Shown: piece after piece, positions 41,274-50,426 of the stretch | How positions within the stretch are numbered: position 1 is the first letter of the stretch | Layout of the letters: every line of letters begins with the position of its first letter | From: Peptoniphilaceae bacterium | Lineage (GTDB): Bacteria; Bacillota; Clostridia; Tissierellales; Peptoniphilaceae | Length of the DNA: 64,000 nt | Direction of reading: 5' to 3' | NCBI GenBank assembly: GCA_028726605.1 | Contig: JAQYPV010000018.1 | Location: 1 to 64,000, forward strand | Notes under the pieces: model-generated | What the model was told of the DNA's origin: nothing | What the model saw: the letters and a program-made list of their open reading frames with translations, nothing else | Database searches by the model: none | Made by a program: the position numbers and the translations under genes

Positions 41274-43463
41274 ATGAAACCATTTGAGACCGAGTCGCAA
41301 CGTCTGTTGGACTTGATGATTCATTCGATTTACACCAATCGCGAGATTTTCTTGCGTGAACTCATTTCAAATGCCAGTGACGCCATCGACAAGATGTACG
41401 TGAAGAGTTTGGAGGATGAGGATCTCACCTTTGATCCGTCGCAGTTCACCATCCGCCTGACGCCGAACAAGGAGCAGCGCACGCTGCAAATTACAGATGC
41501 CGGCATCGGCATGGACGAGGCGGATTTAGAGCGGAACCTGGGGACGATTGCGCACAGCGGGACGTTGGACTTCAAGAAGGCCAATTCCACGCACGATGTG
41601 TCGAGCATCATCGGCCAGTTCGGCGTGGGCTTTTACTCGGCGTTCATGGTGGCGGACCGCGTGGAGGTGATTTCGAGGAAGTACGGCGCGGAGAAGGCGT
41701 ATCGCTGGACGTCGGACGGGGTGACAGGCTATGACATCGAGGAGTGGGGTCGCGATGCCGTGGGGACGGACGTCATCTTGCATCTGCGCGAGGATGCGGA
41801 AGACGAGAACTACTCTCAATTCCTGGAGGAATTCACGCTGAAGCAACTGGTGCGCACGTATTCCAACTATATCCGCTATCCCATTCAGATGGAGGTCACT
41901 AAAACGCGCCGCGTGGAACAGCCGAAGACGGAGACGGTCGCGGAAGGGCAGAACGGCGCGGATGCGGCGAATGCGGCGGATGCGGCCGTGGGCGACGCGA
42001 TGACCGCAACAGATCAGGCCGACACGACGTCCGCTTCAGACGCCGAGGCGGCGGACGAGGTGCCGCAGTACGAGTCATACCAGGAGTTGGAGACGCTCAA
42101 CTCCATGACGCCGATCTGGAACAAGCCCAAGAGCGAACTCACGGATGAGGACTACAAGTCTCTGTACCATCAGGAGCGCTTCGGCTACGAGGATCCGCTG
42201 GCGTGGACGCACATCGTGGCGGATGGCACGCTGTCGTACCGGGCCATTCTGTACCTGCCGGCGTCGGTGCCTTACGATTACTACACGAAGGATTACAAGA
42301 AGGGCCTCACGCTCTATTCGAGTGGCGTGAAAATCATGGAGCATGCCGAGACGCTGTTGCCGGATTACTACGGGTTCGTCCAAGGCGTGGTGAGTTCGGA
42401 GGATCTCTCCCTGAACATCTCGCGTGAGACGTTGCAACAGGATCGTCAGCTGGCCGTCATCGCCCGTGGAATTGAGAAGAAGATCACGGACGCGCTCTTA
42501 CGCCTCCGCAAGGAAGACCCCGAGCGCTACCAGAAGTTTTTTGAGAATTTCGGCTCCACGCTCAAAGTGGGCATTTATCAGTCGTTTGGCGCCAAGGCGG
42601 ATCAGCTGGGGAAACTCTTGGTGTTCCCGACGTCCAGGTCGATGCAGGACGGCGAAGATGCGCATTGGCGTGCGTTGGACGACGTCGTCGCGGATCTGGA
42701 GGCGCCGGATACGGCGAATCGCGAGGCAGCCGCGGCGAGTGTGCCTGATGGCGATGCTGCGGCGGAAAATAAGGCTGAAGCGCCTCAGAGTGGCGATGCT
42801 GCGGCGGCGAGTGCGACGGACGACATCGCGGCGGATGAGGAAGAAGAGCGTCCCAAGTCCAAGATTTACTACGCCACGGGCGAGTCGGCGGAGCGCATCG
42901 ACACGTCGCCGGCGATGGTCGGTTTGCACGACCGCGGCATCGAGGTGTTGTATTTGACGGATCGCGTGGACGAATTTGCGCTGAAGACGATGCGCGAGTA
43001 CAAGGGCCATGCGTTTCAGTCCATTTTCGATGAGGATTTCTCGTTGAATGGGGCGGATGCGGCGACTGAGGCAAATGCGGCTGAGGCGGACACGGCGGAT
43101 CAGACGGCCGTGTTTGAGGAGATGAAGAAGGCGCTCGGCGATGACGTCGTTGCGGTGAAGGCGTCGAAGCGCTTGGTGGACGACGCGGTCATCTTGGTGG
43201 CACAGGGCGAGATTTCCATTGAGATGGAGAAGGCGTTTGCGGAGCAGCCGAATGGCGGTTATATCAAGGCGCAGAAGGTGCTCGAGGTGAATCCGGCGCA
43301 CCCGGTGTACGCAAAGTTGCAACAGTTGAAAGAGGCGGGCGACAATGAGACGTTCGAGGCGTACGCCAAGATGCTTTACGACCAGGCGCGCCTCATTGCG
43401 GGGCTGCCGCTGGAAGATCCGGTCGCGTACGCCAAAGCCGTGCAGAAGTTGATGGAGAAATAG
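41274..43463 (+). CDS. htpG: Molecular chaperone HtpG (Hsp90)
   Basis: ETESQRLLDLMIHSIYTNREIFLRELISNASDAIDK; GQFGVGFYSAFMVAD; Ala/Asp-rich insertions. Confidence 0.95.
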   Translation: MKPFETESQRLLDLMIHSIYTNREIFLRELISNASDAIDKMYVKSLEDEDLTFDPSQFTIRLTPNKEQRTLQITDAGIGMDEADLERNLGTIAHSGTLDFKKANSTHDVSSIIGQFGVGFYSAFMVADRVEVISRKYGAEKAYRWTSDGVTGYDIEEWGRDAVGTDVILHLREDAEDENYSQFLEEFTLKQLVRTYSNYIRYPIQMEVTKTRRVEQPKTETVAEGQNGADAANAADAAVGDAMTATDQADTTSASDAEAADEVPQYESYQELETLNSMTPIWNKPKSELTDEDYKSLYHQERFGYEDPLAWTHIVADGTLSYRAILYLPASVPYDYYTKDYKKGLTLYSSGVKIMEHAETLLPDYYGFVQGVVSSEDLSLNISRETLQQDRQLAVIARGIEKKITDALLRLRKEDPERYQKFFENFGSTLKVGIYQSFGAKADQLGKLLVFPTSRSMQDGEDAHWRALDDVVADLEAPDTANREAAAASVPDGDAAAENKAEAPQSGDAAAASATDDIAADEEEERPKSKIYYATGESAERIDTSPAMVGLHDRGIEVLYLTDRVDEFALKTMREYKGHAFQSIFDEDFSLNGADAATEANAAEADTADQTAVFEEMKKALGDDVVAVKASKRLVDDAVILVAQGEISIEMEKAFAEQPNGGYIKAQKVLEVNPAHPVYAKLQQLKEAGDNETFEAYAKMLYDQARLIAGLPLEDPVAYAKAVQKLMEK

Positions 43464-43533
43464 GCGCGGGGCTGCCGCCGGAAGGCTCGGTCACGTACGC
43501 CAAAGCCGTGCAGAAGCTGATGAAGAAATAGGC
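43398..43533. repeat. 68-bp tandem duplication of the htpG 3' end
   Basis: gcggggctgccgctggaag..gccaaagccgtgcagaagttgatggagaaatag and a diverged second copy ending in a second tag. Confidence 0.85.
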
Positions 43534-43779
43534 GCGAGACTTAATTGCGTAGGAGGAGGTGCGGCCGGCATCGCGCATTCGGCCGCACCTGTCGCTTGCG
43601 GCATCGCGAAGCGGGCTGCGTCACGTGCCCTGCGCTGACGACTTGAGGGCGGCGGTGACCGCTGGGGTGATTGGCGCCTCCAACTGACGTCCTGCATTGA
43701 CGTGTGGACCGTGCCGACCGACGTTCGGCATCGCCAAAGTGATGCCGTAACGCGATACGATCAACGGGGTGAAATCGTT

Positions 43780-44000
43780 GAAATTAGTTCTATTTTGATT
43801 TCAACTTCGATTTTGGCCAAAAGTGAAGTTCAATTTCCTATTCTTTGAAAAAGAATTAGCGAAACTGCCGAAAAATGCAATTCAATTTTATACTTTGTGA
43901 GAAAAAACTACAAAAAGTCAGAAAACGCAGTTCAATTCCATAAATATTGAGATTGAACTACAAAAAGTCGCAGACTTGAAGTTTTATTTTTTTATTATTA
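43780..44000. repeat. AT-rich inverted-repeat array, locus 3
   Basis: gttcaattccataaatattgagattgaac and related modules with aactacaaaaagtc spacers. Confidence 0.6.
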
Positions 44001-44051
44001 TAATAATCTCCTCATAAAATCAAAGTAAAATGGAACTGAGGATAAGTACAT

Positions 44052-44762
44052 ATGAAATTTGTATTAGAGCATTTGTCGAAAAGCTTTGAGAAAAAGGAAG
44101 TTCTCAGAGACATCAGCTTTGCATTTGAAGAAGGAAAAATATACGGTTTGCTTGGGAGGAACGGTGCTGGTAAAACGACGCTTTTCAACTGTCTGAATCG
44201 CGATTTGAAAGTAGATAGCGGGACGTTCTATATAGAACAGGCAAATGGAATCCGCTGCGAGGTTGCCGCCAATGATATTGGGTACGTACTGTCTACACCT
44301 ACTGTACCGGAATTTCTTACAGGCAGAGAGTTTCTGAAGTTTTTTATAGACATCAATGAGAAGTCTATTGGGAATCCGAAACGTATTGATGAGTATTTTG
44401 ATTATATGCGCATTGAGACGGAGGACAGAGACAAACTTCTAAAAGACTATTCTCACGGTATGAAAAATAAAATGCAAATGCTCATTAACATCATAGCCCA
44501 GCCGAATATTCTGCTGCTCGACGAGCCGTTAACAGCACTCGATGTTGTTGTTGCGGAAGAAATGAAACAGTTGCTTCGTTCGCTGAAAAAAGACTGCATT
44601 ATCATCTTCTCTACGCATATCATGGATTTGGCGCTCGACCTTTGCGATGAGATTGTATTGCTCAATCATGGAGAACTCGAGGTTGTGGAGAAAACCGACT
44701 TAGACAACCAAGAATTTAAGGATAAGATCATTGCAGCATTTCGAGAGGAAGAAAATGAATAA
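44052..44762 (+). CDS. ABC transporter ATP-binding protein
   Basis: GRNGAGKTTLFN, YSHGMKNKMQM, LLLDEPLTALD; AT-rich. Confidence 0.85.
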   Translation: MKFVLEHLSKSFEKKEVLRDISFAFEEGKIYGLLGRNGAGKTTLFNCLNRDLKVDSGTFYIEQANGIRCEVAANDIGYVLSTPTVPEFLTGREFLKFFIDINEKSIGNPKRIDEYFDYMRIETEDRDKLLKDYSHGMKNKMQMLINIIAQPNILLLDEPLTALDVVVAEEMKQLLRSLKKDCIIIFSTHIMDLALDLCDEIVLLNHGELEVVEKTDLDNQEFKDKIIAAFREEENE

Positions 44763-46329
44763 GACTCTTAGAATTTCCTTTTCACTGAAAAATACATATC
44801 GTGTAAATGGGATTCTTTTTTCCTTAAAGCAAATCCCACTCTTAAAACGATTGCTTCCAGCCACGCTATACCAGATAAGAGGATTAAAAATTTTTGCGAA
44901 TATCTTATCCGTACTTTGGGAAATTGTTTCCGCTTTTATAGGAAAATTTCTTTACTTTTTTACGATGGTGTGCGGCGTAGGCCTTTATAAAGAACTTCCC
45001 GAAAACGAGGTATTTCTACATATTCTGCTGTTTCTGACGGTAGCAGGAAGCTATATGAATACGGTGCTTTTTAACCCAACGAAGGATAAGTATTATGCAA
45101 TGATGCTCATGAGAATGGACGCAAGGGAATATACGCTTGTCAACTACATCTACTCTATTCTAAAGGTTATCATGGGATTTTTGCCGTTCACAGTTCTATT
45201 TGGAAGGGACAGAGGTTTGCCTTTATGGTTTTGCCTGCTTCTGCCACTCTGCATAGCAGGTATGAAATTGTTAGTTGCAGCTGTGTCTTTGTGGGATTAT
45301 GAGAGGAGAGGTTGCGGATACAATGAAAACAAGCTGTCCAAACATTTGTGGGGCTGTACCGCTCTGCTCCTTGGCATCACCTATGCTCCGCCTGCCTTCG
45401 GATTGGTTGTGCCGGAATTTGTGTCAATGACTATCTTTCTGGCTTGTATCCCTTTGGGAATAGCCGGTTTGATAAAGGTCATAACTTTTCAAGATTATTA
45501 TGCAATTAACAAAGAATTATTGTCAGGCTTGACAAATCAGATGGACAGCACCGCTGTAACGCAGCTTGTGAAACAGGCAAATGAGGGAAAAATATCAACG
45601 GATGCTTCAATTACAAGCAATCGCAAAGGTTTCGAGTATCTGAACGAATTGTTTATCAAAAGACACAAAAAAATCCTTTGGAAATCTACAAAAAGGATTT
45701 CCTATGTATCCTTTTTTCTTGTTGTCGCTGCGCTGGTAGGAATATATTTGTTTCCGGAACAAAAATCTGAAATCAACGAAGTCGTGATGACTTTACTTCC
45801 ATGCTTTGTGTTTATTATGTATGGAATCAACCGAGGCACAGATTTTACACAAGCGCTCTTTATGAACTGTGATCACAGCCTGCTGACCTATTCGTTTTAT
45901 AAACAGCCGGGCATGATATTGTCATTGTTTCGGATTCGTTTGCTTGAGATAATGAAAATCAATGCTGTTCCGGCACTGGTGATCGGTGGAGGGCTTGCGC
46001 TCATTCTTTTCGCTACCGGAGGAACGGATAATCCACTCAACTATGTCGTGCTGCTTGTTTCTATCCTGTGTATGAGTTTGTTTTTCTCCATTCACTACCT
46101 TACGATTTACTACCTGCTTCAACCCTATAACGCTGGAACCGAGGTGAAAAGCGGCACATACCGTATTGTGTTGGCAGTAACTTCTTTCATCTGTTATGCT
46201 TTCATCTTTCTTCGTATGCCGATTATGGTCTTTGGAATACTGACAATTTTGTTTTGTGTACTTTACAGCATCATTGCGAGTATTTTAGTATATCGTTTAG
46301 CGCCCAAAACATTTAGGATTAGGACATAA
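44755..46329 (+). CDS. ABC transporter membrane protein
   Basis: Multi-TM protein overlapping the upstream ATPase; Leu/Phe-rich. Confidence 0.7.
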   Translation: MNKTLRISFSLKNTYRVNGILFSLKQIPLLKRLLPATLYQIRGLKIFANILSVLWEIVSAFIGKFLYFFTMVCGVGLYKELPENEVFLHILLFLTVAGSYMNTVLFNPTKDKYYAMMLMRMDAREYTLVNYIYSILKVIMGFLPFTVLFGRDRGLPLWFCLLLPLCIAGMKLLVAAVSLWDYERRGCGYNENKLSKHLWGCTALLLGITYAPPAFGLVVPEFVSMTIFLACIPLGIAGLIKVITFQDYYAINKELLSGLTNQMDSTAVTQLVKQANEGKISTDASITSNRKGFEYLNELFIKRHKKILWKSTKRISYVSFFLVVAALVGIYLFPEQKSEINEVVMTLLPCFVFIMYGINRGTDFTQALFMNCDHSLLTYSFYKQPGMILSLFRIRLLEIMKINAVPALVIGGGLALILFATGGTDNPLNYVVLLVSILCMSLFFSIHYLTIYYLLQPYNAGTEVKSGTYRIVLAVTSFICYAFIFLRMPIMVFGILTILFCVLYSIIASILVYRLAPKTFRIRT

Positions 46330-46658
46330 GGCAAGGTATTGGCAGACGGAATTCTGAATTTAGGCAGATGAGTATAAATTCCAGTGCATGTTGGCTGTAA
46401 TAGGGGGGTTCAATATTCGAGCCACTTAGAATCGCGATGTCTGCTTTTCAAGGGCGGTGCAAGTGGCTCGATTTTTTTACTACTATTTATCCACAGATCA
46501 TCACAATTACATTGTTTTGACCGAAAAGTGTGGTTGAAACCGTCATTGGAAGGGAATCGAACTACGGGTGGCGGGCGAGGCGGAGTCATGCCATTGGCAG
46601 GGTAATAATTCACAGTTGCAATGTGCTTGGCGATTGTGTTATACTATCCAAGCCTTAG

Positions 46659-46732
46659 GGATCATTAGCTCAGTCGGTTAGAGCGCTACGTTCACATCGT
46701 AGAGGTCGTCGGTTCGAATCCAACATGATCCA
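46659..46732 (+). tRNA. tRNA-Val (CAC)
   Basis: GGATCAT/ATGATCC acceptor, CTACG-TTCACAT-CGTAG anticodon arm, GGTTCGAATCC T-arm. Confidence 0.9.
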
Positions 46733-46740
46733 AACGCATA

Positions 46741-46783
46741 AATGCCCGTCTTGTTGAAATCTCAACGGAACGGGCATTTTTCA
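46741..46783 (+). terminator. Terminator after tRNA-Val
   Basis: AATGCCCGTcttGTTGAaatcTCAACggaACGGGCATT-TTTC. Confidence 0.7.
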
Positions 46784-47008
46784 ATATTTTCAGCGTTTTT
46801 CGTTTCATGATTGACGCCGACTAAAACCGGTAAAACGGCGAAAAACGCATTCCAACATGTAATTAAATGTAATCACGTTTACTCCGCGTTGAGTCGTTGA
46901 AGAATTCGCCCATCGATGTTTTTGCGCATTGCGGTGCTGCGCGGACCGAGGTTCGGCATCGCGGTTGACAAATGTGGGAAAGCGCATTAGAATTAAACAA
47001 TCTTATGT

Positions 47009-47083
47009 GGTGGGCGTGGCCTAGCTGGTTAGGGCGCCAGATTGTGGCTCTGGAGACCGAGGGTTCGAATCCCTTCGCCCACC
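47009..47083 (+). tRNA. tRNA-His (GTG)
   Basis: G-1 plus GTGGGCG/CGCCCAC acceptor; CCAGA-TTGTGGC-TCTGG anticodon arm. Confidence 0.92.
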
Positions 47084-47162
47084 CTTTTTTATTGCTCATT
47101 TTTAAGGCAAATCGTGGTTTGTGCTCAGTCTGCCGGTTTCCTTTGGGGCAGCTGGTGATCGC

Positions 47163-47243
47163 GCGGGAATGGCGGAATTGGTAGACGCGCCAGACTTAGG
47201 ATCTGGTGTCCATGACGTGGGGGTTCGAGTCCCTTTTCCCGCA
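47163..47243 (+). tRNA. tRNA-Leu (TAG)
   Basis: GCGGGAA/TTCCCGC acceptor, CCAGA-CTTAGGA-TCTGG anticodon arm, long variable arm. Confidence 0.92.
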
Positions 47244-47670
47244 TATCCAATTGAATCTTGCGACGGCGCAGTGCGGCACGATGATGAGAACGTGTCACGG
47301 TGGGCCGTTTTTTTATTGGATTGGGTCGAGGCGTCCAGGATCGGATCGATTCACATCTTTTTGAGTACTCAGAGTGGAGAGACCCACGTGAGACGGTGAG
47401 TTTTTTTGGTGACCACTTTATGGGGCGTCGTTTCAAGGCCCATTACGGCTGAGAAGGATCCGGTACAATCCGGTACAATTCAGCCCGGAAGTTGTCTCTA
47501 AAGTACGCCAATTCGGTACGTCTTGCTGTTGAACATCGGTGAGACACTTTGACATAAAACGGCACACAATGGAACGAGAACGGCTCAATCAGGCCATTTA
47601 TGGGACACATGATTTCTGATTTCTTCGTATAGTTAGAGGGAACGGAGTACCGTAACCACGAAGGGAGGAA

Positions 47671-49512
47671 ATGATGGTTAAGTTCATGAAGTCGAAGCGA
47701 AGCGTTCCGCGCATCTTGTTGCTCGCGATGCTGATCGTGAGTTTGTTACTGCCGGCGGCGACGGTTCAGGCGCAGCCGGCGATTGAAGGGGAGTTTCGCG
47801 TGCTCCATTATTTTGGCACGTCCACTGGGGCTAAGTTTGAAACGCCCCAGAATACGCGCGATGGGATCGATCCGGGCCAGCAGGAAGGCGCGGGCGAATT
47901 TCAGCTGTATAGCGTTCCTGTCTCGGTGACGACGTACAAACAAGCGTTGCCGTATGTGAAAGACGAGAATCGGCTCTACTGCGTGGAACTCCCGGGGTCA
48001 CCCAAATTCATCATGAAGGAGCATGATTCCACGGGAGAGGACGGCATTTACACGCATCACGGCCTGGTCGAAAAATCGTTAAATGAAATATGGGGCACGA
48101 CCAAGGAGGATTTTAAGACGGCGGGTCGGGCACTGTCCTACGCCAAAGTGACGGGCGTGGATCCGGCAAACGGCCAGAGTTTGGTCTACATCTGCATGAG
48201 GCAAGCCAAGCTCACGCCGGACATCTTTCATCCTACGAAGGCGACTACGACCTATGCCGACATCGACAGAGAGAATTCGGACTTATCGACGGAGAACGTC
48301 ACGACAAATGGCCACACTGACATGATCTCGGAGTCGATGCTGGCGACGCTGCGCATCGCGACGAAGCCAAAGGAGACCGTGATGACGGTGACGCACCCGG
48401 GTACGCATCAATTTCCGGGGACACCAGGCTACGCCATCGCCGGAATGAAGGGCGAGTCCAAAAGTGATGGCCTGACGTTAGACGCAGAACTCGTGAGCGG
48501 GGTGAAGCGTGAGACGTTGCAAAAGCTCACGGCAACGTACCAGCCGTCGTTCCAAATTGCCGATGACGCGCCGGACGGGACGTACACCTTTACCATTTCG
48601 CGGCCGGATTTGCGTGAGACGCCGACGTGGGAGACGTACTCCTCGAACACGGTTCTTAAAAAGAGCGGCCAGTGGTTGGCGACGTTTGACCAAGATGTCA
48701 AGTGGGTGACGGACACGTTCACGGTGCATTACACTAACCAGCAGACGGAAGAGCCAACCACGGAAGCGCCCACGACGGAAGAACCGCCGGTGACCGAGGC
48801 GCCCGTAACCGAGCCGCCGGCGACCGAAGCCCCGGCGACGGAGGAACCGGTGACCGAAGCGCCCGTAACCGAGCCGCCGGCGACGGAAGAGCCCGTGACG
48901 GAGCCACCGACCACTGAGGCTCCTACCACAGAGGAACCGGCGAAGGAGCCGTCGGTCACGAAGCCCACGGAACCGCAGCCGTCTACCCCTGCGACCGTCT
49001 CGCCTTCCATCACGACGATCACGACCATGAATGGTGGGGCCGTGACGGCCAACCAGACGGGTGGCAATCAGACGCAAGTGCAAAACGAACCGGCGACATC
49101 GAACGATGGAACCTTACTGTCGTGGATCGGTGAGATCTTCGGCTTAGGAAAGCATCAGGATCCCGACACCTCGAAGTCGAAACCCTCAGAGGATACCAAG
49201 CCCACTGAGGAACCGAAGCAAAACCAGAAAACAGAGGAGCCGGAGCAGCCGACATCGCAAGCGCCCGTAGCGAATGCCGGATCCCATACCGTCGACGGCG
49301 ATGCATCTGACGACACCACCGTCCCGACGCCCACGTTCACGGCACAGAACAAATCGCAGAACAAATCGCAGAGAAAGAGCAATGCACCTCAGACGGGGGA
49401 CGTCTTCCGCATCGCCTTCTGGAGCTTCATCGCCCTCGCCTGCGCGATCGGGCTCGTCGTCCTACAACATCAGATGAAACGTGAAAAGCGTTCCCACGCG
49501 AAACGCAAGTGA
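47671..49512 (+). CDS. LPXTG-like surface protein, thioester-domain adhesin candidate
   Basis: Signal peptide (..LLLPAATVQAQ), LYCVELPG, TEAPVTEPPATEEP repeats, C-terminal NAPQTGD-TM-KRKRS..KRK. Confidence 0.75.
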   Translation: MMVKFMKSKRSVPRILLLAMLIVSLLLPAATVQAQPAIEGEFRVLHYFGTSTGAKFETPQNTRDGIDPGQQEGAGEFQLYSVPVSVTTYKQALPYVKDENRLYCVELPGSPKFIMKEHDSTGEDGIYTHHGLVEKSLNEIWGTTKEDFKTAGRALSYAKVTGVDPANGQSLVYICMRQAKLTPDIFHPTKATTTYADIDRENSDLSTENVTTNGHTDMISESMLATLRIATKPKETVMTVTHPGTHQFPGTPGYAIAGMKGESKSDGLTLDAELVSGVKRETLQKLTATYQPSFQIADDAPDGTYTFTISRPDLRETPTWETYSSNTVLKKSGQWLATFDQDVKWVTDTFTVHYTNQQTEEPTTEAPTTEEPPVTEAPVTEPPATEAPATEEPVTEAPVTEPPATEEPVTEPPTTEAPTTEEPAKEPSVTKPTEPQPSTPATVSPSITTITTMNGGAVTANQTGGNQTQVQNEPATSNDGTLLSWIGEIFGLGKHQDPDTSKSKPSEDTKPTEEPKQNQKTEEPEQPTSQAPVANAGSHTVDGDASDDTTVPTPTFTAQNKSQNKSQRKSNAPQTGDVFRIAFWSFIALACAIGLVVLQHQMKREKRSHAKRK

Positions 49513-49598
49513 GTATTTTGCGCGATCCCGCCTCTTGACGCTCCTTTTCAAGCGCTCCTTCATTCGATATAATGACGAAAAAGGGAGAAGGAGCCAAG

Positions 49599-50426
49599 AT
49601 GGAAAACGAAACGATCGTTCAGCATGCCGTCGTCGCGTGGGCCCATGCGACGGAGGGCATCGGCGCCGTCTTCGCGACGGGTGCGCGGGAAAATCCGGCC
49701 GCCGTTCAAAAGAAGACCATGCCCTATCGCTATATCGTCGAGTCCGAGCGTGGCGCGGCGCCCGTCATGGAAGAGGATTGGGCAGAGCGCTTGCAAGAAA
49801 AAGTGCTGCAATTGGCCGTTGTCGCGCATCAGCCGGACGTCGTGCGTCTTTTTATGGCCAACGACGTGCGCGTGACGTTCTGCGTCGTCGCACCGGAGGA
49901 CTTGGAAACAGCGCTCGCTGCAGATTCGCTTGCGCGCGCCGTCTACGATCCCGAGGCGCGCTTCGCGGAGCGGCCGGCCCCGACGGACCTCACGTTGCGC
50001 TTCAAGGCGCCCACGCCGGAGCGCGTCACGCTGTGGTGCAATCAGTTCTTCATGAACATGACCGATGTGGCGTTGGCGCTCTACGACGATGAGCCGTGGC
50101 AGGCTCAGACCTACTTGGACGCGGCGCGCGAGGCGCTCATCCCCATGGCCTTTGCCGCGGCGGCTTCGGAATCCGGCTTTTTCGTCAATCTGGGTGAGCG
50201 CGGCGAAAACCTCAAAGCCTACATGAGCGATACCGCGTACGACCACTTGATGCGCTCGTATGCACCCACAGATGCTGCGCGCATCTGGGACGCCCTGTTT
50301 CAGGCCTGCATGCTCTTTCGCAAGTGCGGCTTGAAATTAGACGAATTGGATGGATATACGTATCCGCGTAAAATGGATGTCGAAATGATGCAGTACTTTC
50401 GGCGATTATGGGAGGAAACGCGATGA
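49599..50426 (+). CDS. Aminoglycoside 6-adenylyltransferase (ANT(6)/AadE)-family protein, probably catalytically inactive
   Basis: C-terminal half 'ESGFFVNLGERGENLKAYMSDTAYDHLMRSYAPTDAARIWDALFQACMLFRKCG' aligns by eye with ANT(6) 'ETGFKLSVGKNYKFIERYISEDLWEKLLSTYRMDSYENIWEALFLCHQLFR'. Confidence 0.6.
   Translation: MENETIVQHAVVAWAHATEGIGAVFATGARENPAAVQKKTMPYRYIVESERGAAPVMEEDWAERLQEKVLQLAVVAHQPDVVRLFMANDVRVTFCVVAPEDLETALAADSLARAVYDPEARFAERPAPTDLTLRFKAPTPERVTLWCNQFFMNMTDVALALYDDEPWQAQTYLDAAREALIPMAFAAAASESGFFVNLGERGENLKAYMSDTAYDHLMRSYAPTDAARIWDALFQACMLFRKCGLKLDELDGYTYPRKMDVEMMQYFRRLWEETR

Noticed and set aside
49599-50426. Streptomycin resistance determinant
   Set aside because: Family resemblance is present but the catalytic Asp residues appear substituted, so a resistance call is not supported.
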